A stretch of DNA of 64,000 nt from NCBI RefSeq assembly GCF_001438655.1, contig NZ_JQBR01000004.1, positions 149,425 to 213,424 of the forward strand, given 5' to 3'. Of the stretch, positions 47,934 through 56,911 are shown in pieces (position 1 is the stretch's first letter; the number at the start of each line of letters is the position of its first letter). The DNA is from Pediococcus cellicola (GTDB lineage Bacteria > Bacillota > Bacilli > Lactobacillales > Lactobacillaceae). The notes under the pieces were generated by a model that was not told where the DNA came from, made no database searches, and saw nothing but the letters and a program-made list of their open reading frames with translations. A program made the position numbers and the translations under genes.

Positions 47934-49079
47934 TTATTTTTTGGCATTTGAAAATTCGCGGCCATAACTGTAAGTTGCCAATTTATTCAAATTATCATCA
48001 AATAAGTTCAGGTCAGCATCTTTACCGACTTCAAGGGTTCCCTTGCTATCGAGCCCAAATTCAGCAGCCTGATTGACAGAACTCATTTGAACAGCATCTT
48101 CAATACTGCATCCCATAAACTTCATGGCGTTCTTGAAGGCATCTGTAAATTCCAATACTGAGCCTGCCAAAGTGCCATCTGCTAAACGTGCCTGTTTGTC
48201 CTTCACGTAAACTTTTTGACCACCAAGCTCGCTTTCACCTTCTGGCATTCCCTTAGAACGCATGGAGTCTGTGACTAATTCAATGCGTTCTGGTCCCTTC
48301 ACTTCAAAAGCGAGGCGTAACATGTCAGGCACAATATGAAAGCCATCACAAATGAGTTCGGCATAAATGTTGTCTTCTAACATCACGTGTCCTGTCACAC
48401 CAGGTTCGCGATGTTTCCACTCACGTTGTGCGTTGTATAAATGTGTCCCATGACTCACTTTACTATTCAACAAGTCAGCCCGCTTAGCATTACTATGACC
48501 AACAGATGGCACAATTCCATGTGCTAAACAGTAAGATTCAAATTCGTCAGCACCTTTGTCTTCTGGTGCCATTGTAATCAATTTGACTAAGCCATTTGAT
48601 GACTTATTCCATTGTTCTAACAAACTGATATCAGGATCTTTAATGTACTGTTCTGGTTGAGCACCCTTAAATGTTGCTGAAATGAAAGGTCCTTCCAAAT
48701 GCACACCCTTAATCACTGGGTTGACAGCTGCTGCTTTTGCGACACCTTTCATGGCATGATCAATATTTTCATTTGATTGTGTCATTGTGGTACAGAAATA
48801 AGTGGTAATTCCTTCATTTTGGGTCATTTTAGTGACCATTTCATTAATTTGATCAGCATCCCCATCCATGGCATCAAATCCATAACCACCATGACTGTGC
48901 ACATCAATAAATCCTGGTGTCACAATGGTCTCTGCAGCAAAGTGAATTTCATCATCAGGCAATGGCCGAAATTCGCTCATTGGGCCAACCGCTTCAATCT
49001 GTTTACCAAAGCGAATAAAGCCGTCATCGATTTTTTCTAAACCCGTATAAATTGTGGCATGTTTCAATACAGTACTCAT
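47934..49079 (-). CDS. nagA: N-acetylglucosamine-6-phosphate deacetylase
   Basis: A 381-residue amidohydrolase removing acetate from GlcNAc 6-phosphate. Metal-site residues: FIDVHSHGGYG, GVHLEGPF (Glu), VGHSNAK and GTHLYNAQ. The start ATG has GAGGAGGA ten bases upstream; the longest frame begins 21 codons before it, inside the promoter. Operon with the GntR regulator. Confidence 0.95.
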   Translation of the reverse strand: MSTVLKHATIYTGLEKIDDGFIRFGKQIEAVGPMSEFRPLPDDEIHFAAETIVTPGFIDVHSHGGYGFDAMDGDADQINEMVTKMTQNEGITTYFCTTMTQSNENIDHAMKGVAKAAAVNPVIKGVHLEGPFISATFKGAQPEQYIKDPDISLLEQWNKSSNGLVKLITMAPEDKGADEFESYCLAHGIVPSVGHSNAKRADLLNSKVSHGTHLYNAQREWKHREPGVTGHVMLEDNIYAELICDGFHIVPDMLRLAFEVKGPERIELVTDSMRSKGMPEGESELGGQKVYVKDKQARLADGTLAGSVLEFTDAFKNAMKFMGCSIEDAVQMSSVNQAAEFGLDSKGTLEVGKDADLNLFDDNLNKLATYSYGREFSNAKK

Positions 49080-49113
49080 CTGATAAAAATCCTCCTCAAT
49101 TTTGTTTAAGTTC

Positions 49114-49142
49114 ATTATAATCGGTATAGACCAAAACTTCAA
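49114..49142 (-). promoter_or_regulatory. nagA promoter with GntR (NagR/YvoA-type) operator
   Basis: TTGAAG (complement of 49137-49142) and TATAAT (complement of 49114-49119) with a 17-base spacer. Inside the spacer TTGGTCTATACCGA (complement of 49121-49134) matches the YvoA/NagR pattern TGGT-NTAN-ACC. Binding there would block RNA polymerase. Confidence 0.75.
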
Positions 49143-49150
49143 GCCAAAAT

Positions 49151-49942
49151 TTAGTCTTCTCGTTCTTTGGCAATCGTCGCATCAATTCCTTTGACCACCG
49201 CTGTCATGAACCCAGCTTCTTCCATAGCTAAAAAACCAGCAACTGTTGTGCCTCCTGGCGATGAAACTTTATCAATTAAAGCAGCTGGATTTTCATTTGC
49301 TTGTAGCACCATTTGAGCACTGCCATTAACAACTTGTGCAGCAATGTCCGTTGCGGCTTCTTTGGTCAACCCATATTTCACACCGGCACGCGACAGTGCA
49401 TCAATAAAGAAATATGCGTACGCCGGGGCGCTACCAGCAATGGCACTGAACGTTGGAAAATCAGTTTCTGAAATGACCATCACTTTGCCCACCCGCTCAA
49501 AAACTTTTTGGCCATCTTTATAGGGTGTCTCTTGTAAATCACCACTAGCTGCTAAAGCCGTCATTCCTTCACCAATTTCGACGTTCACGTTTGGCATCAC
49601 CCGCAATACCGGTCTCTGGCCTATCACATGCTGAATTTGCGCAATACTTAATCCAGATACCACCGACGCCAGTAATTGAGACGTGCCACGCAATTCTGAT
49701 TTAATCGAACTAAGTACTTTTTCAGCAATATCAGGCTTCACTGCCAAAATCACGACATCTGCTTTGCTGGCCACCGCTTCATTGCTCTCTTCAATGACTA
49801 ACTGTTGCTCAGTTGCAAAGGCTTGATAATGGGCCAAGTGACCACTATGTACCAAAATATTTTCTCCTTTGAATCCTGCTTTGCGTAGTCCCACAATGAT
49901 TGCCTTTGCCATATTACCGACACCAATAAAACCAACTTTCAT
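49151..49942 (-). CDS. proC: Pyrroline-5-carboxylate reductase
   Basis: A 263-residue NAD(P)H-dependent enzyme for the final step of proline synthesis. N-terminal dinucleotide fold KVGFIGVGNMAKAI and the C-terminal signature VSSPGGTTVAGFLAMEEAGF are present. Monocistronic by appearance; the nagA promoter begins right after its stop codon. Confidence 0.95.
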   Translation of the reverse strand: MKVGFIGVGNMAKAIIVGLRKAGFKGENILVHSGHLAHYQAFATEQQLVIEESNEAVASKADVVILAVKPDIAEKVLSSIKSELRGTSQLLASVVSGLSIAQIQHVIGQRPVLRVMPNVNVEIGEGMTALAASGDLQETPYKDGQKVFERVGKVMVISETDFPTFSAIAGSAPAYAYFFIDALSRAGVKYGLTKEAATDIAAQVVNGSAQMVLQANENPAALIDKVSSPGGTTVAGFLAMEEAGFMTAVVKGIDATIAKERED

Positions 49943-50147
49943 AACATTCGCTCACTTTCTTCTTTATTTAGTTCCATTTTAGCATGCTTCCCTTTAAAAC
50001 CTTCATCTATGTGAAGCGTTCATTTCTTTTGACCAATTTAAAGTTGATTTAATCTGTCCCTTTTATAGTGCTAGTAGACGCCATTATTAAAGTCTTTAGA
50101 CACTTAAAATTAATTTAAAATTAACCAAAGAAACGGAGCTCAAGCTT

Positions 50148-50858
50148 ATGACAGTTTATGCACAAATACTCGCAGGTGGTAAGGGCACTCGCATGGGAAA
50201 CACCGCAATGCCCAAACAATTTTTACCCCTTGGCAAAAAGCCAATTCTTATTCAAACTATTGAAAAATTCGTGTTAGAAGAGCGGTTCAAGGCAATTCTT
50301 GTTGTTTGCCCAGTCGACTGGTTAACACACACACAAGATCTGGTTCACAAATATGTAACGGATCAACGGGTGGTTGTCATTACCGGTGGTGCTGAGCGAA
50401 ATGATACTTTAATGAACGGAATTAAATACATTGAGGAAAATTTTGGATTACAAGATGACGATGCAGTTGTCACCCATGATGCGGTTCGCCCTTTTATTAC
50501 GAAACGAATTATTGATGACAATATTAAAGCCGTTATGAAGTACCCTGCGGTTGACACCGTGGTCCCCGCAATTGACACCATTGTTCGCGGGAAAGATGAC
50601 CAGGTTGAAGAAATTCCGATTCGTGATTATATGTATCAAGGACAGACACCACAAAGCTTCAATATCAAACACTTAAAGGCAGCTTTCAATCAATTAACAG
50701 ATCAGCAAAAAGCCATCTTATCAGATTCGTGTAAAATCTGTCTTTTAGCCGGTGAGGCCGTTCATGTGGTCCGTGGTGAACTCGCCAACATCAAAATCAC
50801 GACTCCTTATGATCTCAAAATTGCACGAGCTATTATAGAAACGCGGGTGAATATTTAA
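50148..50858 (+). CDS. tarI: Ribitol-5-phosphate cytidylyltransferase
   Basis: A 236-residue IspD-family nucleotidyltransferase making CDP-ribitol. Nucleotide loop AGGKGTRMG and lysine in MPKQFLPLGKKPI; THDAVRPFI is the IspD/TarI active-site strand. TarI rather than IspD because tarJ follows in a TAATG overlap and teichoic acid polymerases come next. GGAG site. Confidence 0.93.
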   Translation: MTVYAQILAGGKGTRMGNTAMPKQFLPLGKKPILIQTIEKFVLEERFKAILVVCPVDWLTHTQDLVHKYVTDQRVVVITGGAERNDTLMNGIKYIEENFGLQDDDAVVTHDAVRPFITKRIIDDNIKAVMKYPAVDTVVPAIDTIVRGKDDQVEEIPIRDYMYQGQTPQSFNIKHLKAAFNQLTDQQKAILSDSCKICLLAGEAVHVVRGELANIKITTPYDLKIARAIIETRVNI

Positions 50859-51883
50859 TGTTGAATCAAGTTTATCGACTCGTTAGTGCCCACCAATTTG
50901 AAGCGCAAACAATTGATGAGAATTTAAGCTCTGACGAAATTATTGTGCGTCCAACCTATCTATCCCTTTGCAAAGCTGATCAACGCTATTTTTCTGGCAA
51001 TCGCTCACAAACCGTTTTGGACAAAAAATTACCAATGGCGCTTATTCACGAGGCAATTGGGAAAGTCGTTTTTGACCCACAAAACCAATTTGCTGTTGGA
51101 GATACCGTGGCCATGGTGCCAAATACCCCACATGAGAAAAGTTCAACTATTAAAGAAAATTACCTTACAAATAGTCACTTTCGTTCCAGCGGGTATGACG
51201 GTTTTATGCAAGAATATGTTTTTCTGCGGCGTGACCGCGCCGTTAAGGTTCCTAAAAGCTTTGAACCGCACATGGCAGCTTTTACCGAAATGATATCAGT
51301 AGGCGTTCAAGCACTTACCAATTTAAAAGAAACCATGGACAACGATGAATCCGTTTTAGGAATTTGGGGAGATGGCAATCTCGGCTATATCATTGCCTCG
51401 CTGGCTAAAGCATTTTTCCCTAACAGCCAACTGATCGTGTTTGGCCGGCATCAATACAAATTAGATTATTTTTCATTTGCGGATCAAACTTATCTTGTCA
51501 ATGACATTCCACCTGAATTAAAAGTCAGCCAAGCATTGGAATGTACGGGTGGTTCTGGAAGTCAAATTGCCATCGATCAAATTATTGATCATATTCAGCC
51601 GATGGGAACTATTATCCTGTTGGGTGTTTCCGAAAATCCAATTGAAATTAACACACGTTTAGTCTTAGAGCGTGGGCTTACATTAAGAGGATCCAGTCGT
51701 AGTGGGCACCATGATTTTCAAACAGTCATTGATATTTTGTCGAAAGATCGTCAAACTTATGACCGTTTGTGCAACTTAATTGGGACTACACAAAAAGTCA
51801 CATCTATTAGAGAGGTTGTCTCTTTCTTTGAAAAAGACAGTACAAGCTCCTGGGGAAAGGCCGTGATGCGGTGGGAAGTCTAA
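50858..51883 (+). CDS. tarJ: Ribulose-5-phosphate reductase (ribitol-5-phosphate dehydrogenase)
   Basis: A 341-residue zinc-type medium-chain alcohol dehydrogenase reducing ribulose 5-phosphate to ribitol 5-phosphate with NADPH; works in a complex with TarI. Features: SLCKADQRYF near the zinc site, IWGDGNLGYIIASLAKAF (nucleotide fold), and ALECTGGSGSQIAIDQ. Start overlaps the tarI stop by one base. Confidence 0.92.
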   Translation: MLNQVYRLVSAHQFEAQTIDENLSSDEIIVRPTYLSLCKADQRYFSGNRSQTVLDKKLPMALIHEAIGKVVFDPQNQFAVGDTVAMVPNTPHEKSSTIKENYLTNSHFRSSGYDGFMQEYVFLRRDRAVKVPKSFEPHMAAFTEMISVGVQALTNLKETMDNDESVLGIWGDGNLGYIIASLAKAFFPNSQLIVFGRHQYKLDYFSFADQTYLVNDIPPELKVSQALECTGGSGSQIAIDQIIDHIQPMGTIILLGVSENPIEINTRLVLERGLTLRGSSRSGHHDFQTVIDILSKDRQTYDRLCNLIGTTQKVTSIREVVSFFEKDSTSSWGKAVMRWEV

Positions 51884-53001
51884 AAGTATTCAAACTCAAG
51901 CTTTTAAAACATTTATATAATATTAGCTATCAATTCTGTTACCTTGCTTTCCGACCACGACCAAAACGGGTCACATTTGCAACAATGCGCAACACCCAAC
52001 TTGTGGATAACTTACAGCAAGTTCATGACACTTTTGAGAAAAATGGTAACTATGAACTTAAAGTCTTTTGCTTTCACTATGATCGCTCTTGGTTCAGTCG
52101 TCTCAAATTCTTTTGGTATTCTTTAATCTCAGTATATTATATCGCCACTTCACATCTGTTCATCATTGATGACTACTTTTTCCCCTTGTACGCGATCACT
52201 AAGCACCGTAAAAACGTAGTCATCCAATTGTGGCATGCTATTGGGACGCTTAAGAAATTCGGCTTAAGCCTACCCACCGCTCAGCAAAGTGTCATTAAAC
52301 CGCACACAAATTACGATTGGGTAATGGTCAATACGCAAACTGACCGTCAAGCGTATTCAGAAGCCTTTGACATCAAAAAAAGTCACGTCTTGGCCCTAGG
52401 AGAACCCATGTTAGATTCGTTTGCGGATTGCCAAATAAATTTGCCCGAAGGTATTCAAAAACGGGTTCTTTATTCACCAACATACCGCGCAAATAATGTT
52501 CAGCAAGTTAAGGCGGCCATTTCCGCATTCATTCGGGCTTCAGGCACCCTAAACAGTGATTGGGAAATCTATATTTCGGTGCATCCTTATGTTAATATGA
52601 AAATAAATATGCGGGAACTGCCTAAAAATATTCATCTTTTTCAAGACCCCGGCTTAGTAAAGAAACTGTTACCCTCCGTAGCCGTTTTTATTACGGATTA
52701 CTCGTCACTTTTGCTTAACTTTAGTTATTTTGAACGTCCGATTTTATTATTTACACCAGATTACGAGCAATATCAGCAACAACAGGGATTTTATGTGGAT
52801 TACTTTAACTATTTGAAGGCGCCTCATTTTCAATCGGCAGAAAACTTAGTGTCCTTTATCAATCAAGATTTAGCACACTTAGACTTAACTTATGTGCGCC
52901 AATTAAAACAAAAAAATTTCCCCAACCGAGACGGTCATAACAGCGATCGTATTTATCGGTTTTTAACATCAATTAATAGGTATGGTGAAAAAGAAAAATG
53001 A
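51871..53001 (+). CDS. Glycerol/ribitol-phosphate transferase family (TarB/TarF/TarK-like)
   Basis: A 376-residue member of the CDP-glycerol glycerophosphotransferase family. Family motifs: IQLWHAIGTLKKFG, RVLYSPTYRAN, HPYVNMK and VAVFITDYSSLLLNFSYF, ending with RPILLFTPDYEQY. The size suits a primase or short polymerase that attaches the first polyol-phosphate units. GTG start with AAAGG, overlapping tarJ by 13 bases. Whether it uses CDP-glycerol or CDP-ribitol cannot be told from sequence. Confidence 0.88.
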   Translation: MGSLKVFKLKLLKHLYNISYQFCYLAFRPRPKRVTFATMRNTQLVDNLQQVHDTFEKNGNYELKVFCFHYDRSWFSRLKFFWYSLISVYYIATSHLFIIDDYFFPLYAITKHRKNVVIQLWHAIGTLKKFGLSLPTAQQSVIKPHTNYDWVMVNTQTDRQAYSEAFDIKKSHVLALGEPMLDSFADCQINLPEGIQKRVLYSPTYRANNVQQVKAAISAFIRASGTLNSDWEIYISVHPYVNMKINMRELPKNIHLFQDPGLVKKLLPSVAVFITDYSSLLLNFSYFERPILLFTPDYEQYQQQQGFYVDYFNYLKAPHFQSAENLVSFINQDLAHLDLTYVRQLKQKNFPNRDGHNSDRIYRFLTSINRYGEKEK

Positions 53002-54866
53002 AACATATATTAAGAAGAGTCAAAAACAGAATTCGGCGAACGTTCCTAGCGCCCGCAACTACCCAAACGTCTGAAGTTACTCCGCCTACTTATACCACGC
53101 CTCACCTTGTTGAGGGCGTGGATTCTTTGATTAAAAGACAGGTTTCTTCAATAGACTTTAACGGTGCTTACTTAACCATCAAAGGAATCGCTTATTTTGA
53201 AAAATTCCCTGAAAAGGATGAAGAGAAAATTATTAAAAGCTTGATTCTCTCTACAGAAGATAGTCCAGAAATTGAAATTCCTTTAGTTAACCGCTCAAAT
53301 GAAGATAACCGGTTTCCAGTGGCCGGTTATTCGGGAGTCGTCAATTTTTCTGTTCTCAATCATGGTAAACCGCTCGCCCCTGGTCAATATGACATTCAAA
53401 TCCAACTCAAGCAATATTTGTCAGACGGATGGCTAATCCAGCGGACCACCTTAGGAAAAATTGCCAATTGTGATCATGATCTAAGCTATATTACCAAGAT
53501 GACAAGTTACTCGGCCAAAAAGAATTCCGAATATCGTTTAATTTTTAAATATAATTTTGCTGCCAATGCGCTAAGAGTCGAATCAAACATTCTCAGCGAA
53601 ATTGATCCCTTAACCAATGAACTGGATACCGAATTCGTTTTAGAAAGTCCATTCATGCATTCTCTAAAGCGGCGCGTCTTGAAACTTGCTTACAACTGGT
53701 ACCACTTGCTTCCAGTCAACCCAAAGAAAATTTCGTTTGTTTCAGACAGTCGCACGAGCATCTCCGGCAATTTTGAGTTTATTTATAAGGAGTTATTGCG
53801 ACGGCATACAAACTTTAAGATTTCCTTCTATCTGAAACCCAGTATCAAGGCACGAAAATCTTGGCACGAAGTTTTCACACTAGCCAAAGCTTTCGCCACC
53901 AGTCGCTATATCCTTCTTGATGATTTTTATCCACTCATTTATCCGTTAAAAATCCGGCAAAATACCGATCTTATTCAAGTTTGGCATGCAGTTGGTGCTT
54001 TTAAGACTTTTGGTTATAGTCGTGTGGGGATGCCTGGTGGTCCAAAGTTGGATTCACTAAATCATCGTAATTATACAAAGGCTTTAGTTTCTTCCACGCA
54101 TGTGGCAGATAAGTATGCTGAAGGATTCGGTATCTCGGAAAACAATATTGTAACCACTGGTATTCCACGCACGGACATCTTTTTCGACCATGATTACGAA
54201 ACTCAGATTCGCCAGAAATTGCAGAAGGATCTTCCTTTTATTAAAGGTAAAAAAGTGGTTCTTTTTGCACCAACCTTCCGTGGAAATGGACAGCAATCAG
54301 CCTACTATCCGTTTGAGGAAATTAATTTCAGAAAAATCTATGAGGCACTGCATGAGGATTACGTATTTCTATTAAAAATTCATCCATTTGTGCAAAATAA
54401 GCCCAACATACCTTATAAATATGCTGATTTCTTCCACGATGTTTCTGATTACCGTGAAATTAATGATCTTTTATTAATTGCAGATGAACTCATCACTGAT
54501 TACTCATCCGTTTGCTTCGAATATGCCCTTTTGAAGCGACCTATAATTTTCTTTGCCCCTGATTTAGCTGATTATATGCAAAAGCGTAGTTTTTATTTTG
54601 ACTACTTAGACTTTATTCCAGGACCGTTAGCAGAAAATACGCCTGAGTTAATCCAACAAATTAAACAGCCCAACTTCAATCGTCACAAGCTCGACACCTT
54701 CGTGAACTACTTCTTTGATCAACCTGATGGAAAAGCAAGTGAACGTTTTGTAGATAACTTAATCAATGGATTTGCCGATCAAGAACCCGTGTCAGTCAAC
54801 AAAACAAACGACCCTGAAGTTTCCCCAGACGGAAAAGTAGTTCCTCACTGGGGTCAACAGAAATAA
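52998..54866 (+). CDS. tarL: Teichoic acid ribitol-phosphate polymerase, TarL-like
   Basis: A 622-residue enzyme with an N-terminal beta-rich domain (about 1-240) and a C-terminal polyol-phosphotransferase domain: DLIQVWHAVGAFKTFGYS, VVLFAPTFRGNG, LKIHPFVQNK and ELITDYSSVCFEYALLKRP. The two-domain build and length agree with TarL poly(ribitol phosphate) polymerase. It starts in a four-base overlap (ATGA) with the preceding gene and ends the tarIJ-(B/F/K)-L operon. Confidence 0.88.
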   Translation: MKHILRRVKNRIRRTFLAPATTQTSEVTPPTYTTPHLVEGVDSLIKRQVSSIDFNGAYLTIKGIAYFEKFPEKDEEKIIKSLILSTEDSPEIEIPLVNRSNEDNRFPVAGYSGVVNFSVLNHGKPLAPGQYDIQIQLKQYLSDGWLIQRTTLGKIANCDHDLSYITKMTSYSAKKNSEYRLIFKYNFAANALRVESNILSEIDPLTNELDTEFVLESPFMHSLKRRVLKLAYNWYHLLPVNPKKISFVSDSRTSISGNFEFIYKELLRRHTNFKISFYLKPSIKARKSWHEVFTLAKAFATSRYILLDDFYPLIYPLKIRQNTDLIQVWHAVGAFKTFGYSRVGMPGGPKLDSLNHRNYTKALVSSTHVADKYAEGFGISENNIVTTGIPRTDIFFDHDYETQIRQKLQKDLPFIKGKKVVLFAPTFRGNGQQSAYYPFEEINFRKIYEALHEDYVFLLKIHPFVQNKPNIPYKYADFFHDVSDYREINDLLLIADELITDYSSVCFEYALLKRPIIFFAPDLADYMQKRSFYFDYLDFIPGPLAENTPELIQQIKQPNFNRHKLDTFVNYFFDQPDGKASERFVDNLINGFADQEPVSVNKTNDPEVSPDGKVVPHWGQQK

Positions 54867-54892
54867 CTTGTAGCACCGCCAAATAGATAAAT

Positions 54893-54923
54893 AAAGAGGC
54901 TGGAAAAATTTCCAGCCTCTTTT
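54893..54923 (+). terminator. Terminator of the tar operon
   Basis: Perfect 14-bp stem AAAGAGGCTGGAAA / TTTCCAGCCTCTTT followed by T residues. Between it and the next stop (54924-55115) I see no gene; a near-palindrome occurs at 55022-55039. Confidence 0.93.
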
Positions 54924-55115
54924 TGTCTCTGAACTTTAAGAGTCGTAATCAAGAAAAATGATGACTTTTCTGCTTAGCTACGAAAACCAAACGCTTCAAA
55001 GGGCGATTCATTCGATTTCCTACGCTGCCATGGCAACGTAATTTTGGTTGTCTGGACAGCGTCACAGGCTCAAAGTTAAAGCATTTTTGTCACTCCTATC
55101 ATTTTTCGATCTTTC

Positions 55116-56858
55116 TTATTCATTTATGCCATAACTATGTTTGCTTGGAAACAACGAAAAACGTTCTGAACGGTACACGTAACCCCCTGTTCCAAGATTA
55201 GTTAGCTTTACATTAAAGATTTGTTTATTCGTTTTACGATTATATTCAATCACATTAGCCGCATCCCCATTGTCTAACCAACCAAAATCTATTAATCGGT
55301 TAGTTTTATTTAAATAACGATTAGAACCGATGATATTTGCAAAATTTTGTTTTCCTAATGATTTACCGAAACTATCGACCTGTTTAATGGTCTTGTTCTT
55401 CTCGTTGATTTCATACTCAACCCCTTCTGAATATTTTCCAGAGGATTGTGACAGTGATTTTTTGGTTTCACCAACTGCAATGTTATTATTGAAAATTAAC
55501 ACATTTAATCTATTTTTCTTTTTTAATGAATCAGGCGTCACAATTGCTGCATGTTGCCCACCTGGCCAAGAAATCTTTCCCGAAGCCTTCAACAAATATT
55601 TGCGATACGCTTTCGGCCAAGCTGAACGTTTCTTACCAGATAAAATCCATTTGATTTTTTGAGTCTTATAATCGATTTTCATGACTAAATTTTGATTTCG
55701 ACTGGAAATGATCAAACTTTTGTCCGTTTTGTCATAGTAAACCGAGTTTTGGTGGAACCAATCGCGTTTACCCATGTATTTATGACTCTTGGTTGCCTTG
55801 TAAAACTTATAAAATTTACTTGGTAAAATATTTTTCATGTTAATAACCTTAGTGATTTTTCCTGTTTTATGAGAAATCACAATCATCGTATCTTCCACAT
55901 AGGTACGCCCACCATCCGATACTGTCGCAATCAAATCTTGGTTAGGCAATTCGGTCACATCATGATGAATCTGATTATGATTTTGTTTTTTGGACCCTTT
56001 GGCTTTTCCCCAAGCCTTGTGATTTAACCGATAAACACGACTAATTTTACCCGTATAATCCATTTCAACTAATTCGTTAAAGTATGAATTCGCGGCCTTG
56101 GATTTTGTCCAAATCAGTAAATGACCATTAGTTAGTTGCTTAAAGATATGTGACGTTGGTCGTGTAGTATACCACCGAATCGCCCCGTCCGCATCAATCC
56201 CAAAAGAAAAGTTTTTGGATTCATTTTTCCCAGAGATCGTGGTTCGCACCATAAAAGTTAACTTGGCATTTCCTTTTCCGAGTGCCATTTTCTTTTTATT
56301 TGCCTTGGTCACTTTAACATTAATGGCAGCTAAAGAACTAGGTAACTTGGCTGTTTTAATTCGAATCGTTTTCGTTACTGATTGTCCATTCTTGTACGTC
56401 ACTTTGATTTTGATTTTATTATTATAACCGGCGTAAAGGCCTAAAATTTGTAACGTATGTTTTTTCGTGTACGTCTTTGTCGGATGTGTAATCGAAGTTT
56501 TATTAGATTTTCCCACCACCGTGTATGAAACCTTGGCCGCACTTTTGGTCTGAAAAATTGTGACTGCTGTTAACGGTGACGTTTTGTATGGATTTAGCTT
56601 TGTATAACTATGGTTAAGCGTGTATTGGCTACTTGACGCTTTCTGTTTCAGACGCGTCGTCACAGATTTTTGCGCCTTCTTTTCACCATAGCTGAATCGA
56701 GAATTGATATCCTTTTTTACTGCACTGGCCGAACGAACTTTCCCGGTGGTTTCAGTGGTACTTGTAGCCTGGGTCTGGGATATTTTATCGTAAATAACCC
56801 CTCCAGCCACCATGACAGCCACAATCGTAACCAATAGCCATTTAATTTTTTTGCGCAT
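55116..56858 (-). CDS. Membrane-anchored arylsulfate sulfotransferase (AssT family)
   Basis: A 580-residue protein with a short basic N-terminus, one hydrophobic segment (residues about 6-22) acting as signal-anchor, a lysine/threonine-rich N-terminal beta domain (to about 190) and a C-terminal AssT propeller. The four active-site residues of AssT are matched: H298/H299 in QIHHDVTE, H369 in WFHQNSV, R387 in SSRNQNL and H436 in GGQHAA (the sulfo-histidine). AssT moves sulfate between aryl esters without PAPS. No cysteine is present, unlike disulfide-bonded E. coli AssT. ATG with AGAGG chosen, 16 codons inside the longest frame. Last gene of the sulfation operon; acceptor unknown. Confidence 0.9.
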   Translation of the reverse strand: MRKKIKWLLVTIVAVMVAGGVIYDKISQTQATSTTETTGKVRSASAVKKDINSRFSYGEKKAQKSVTTRLKQKASSSQYTLNHSYTKLNPYKTSPLTAVTIFQTKSAAKVSYTVVGKSNKTSITHPTKTYTKKHTLQILGLYAGYNNKIKIKVTYKNGQSVTKTIRIKTAKLPSSLAAINVKVTKANKKKMALGKGNAKLTFMVRTTISGKNESKNFSFGIDADGAIRWYTTRPTSHIFKQLTNGHLLIWTKSKAANSYFNELVEMDYTGKISRVYRLNHKAWGKAKGSKKQNHNQIHHDVTELPNQDLIATVSDGGRTYVEDTMIVISHKTGKITKVINMKNILPSKFYKFYKATKSHKYMGKRDWFHQNSVYYDKTDKSLIISSRNQNLVMKIDYKTQKIKWILSGKKRSAWPKAYRKYLLKASGKISWPGGQHAAIVTPDSLKKKNRLNVLIFNNNIAVGETKKSLSQSSGKYSEGVEYEINEKNKTIKQVDSFGKSLGKQNFANIIGSNRYLNKTNRLIDFGWLDNGDAANVIEYNRKTNKQIFNVKLTNLGTGGYVYRSERFSLFPSKHSYGINE

Positions 56859-56911
56859 GGCATGACCTCTCTTCTTTTTGTCATCTTTATTTAAAGTAGT
56901 GGACAAGTTGC

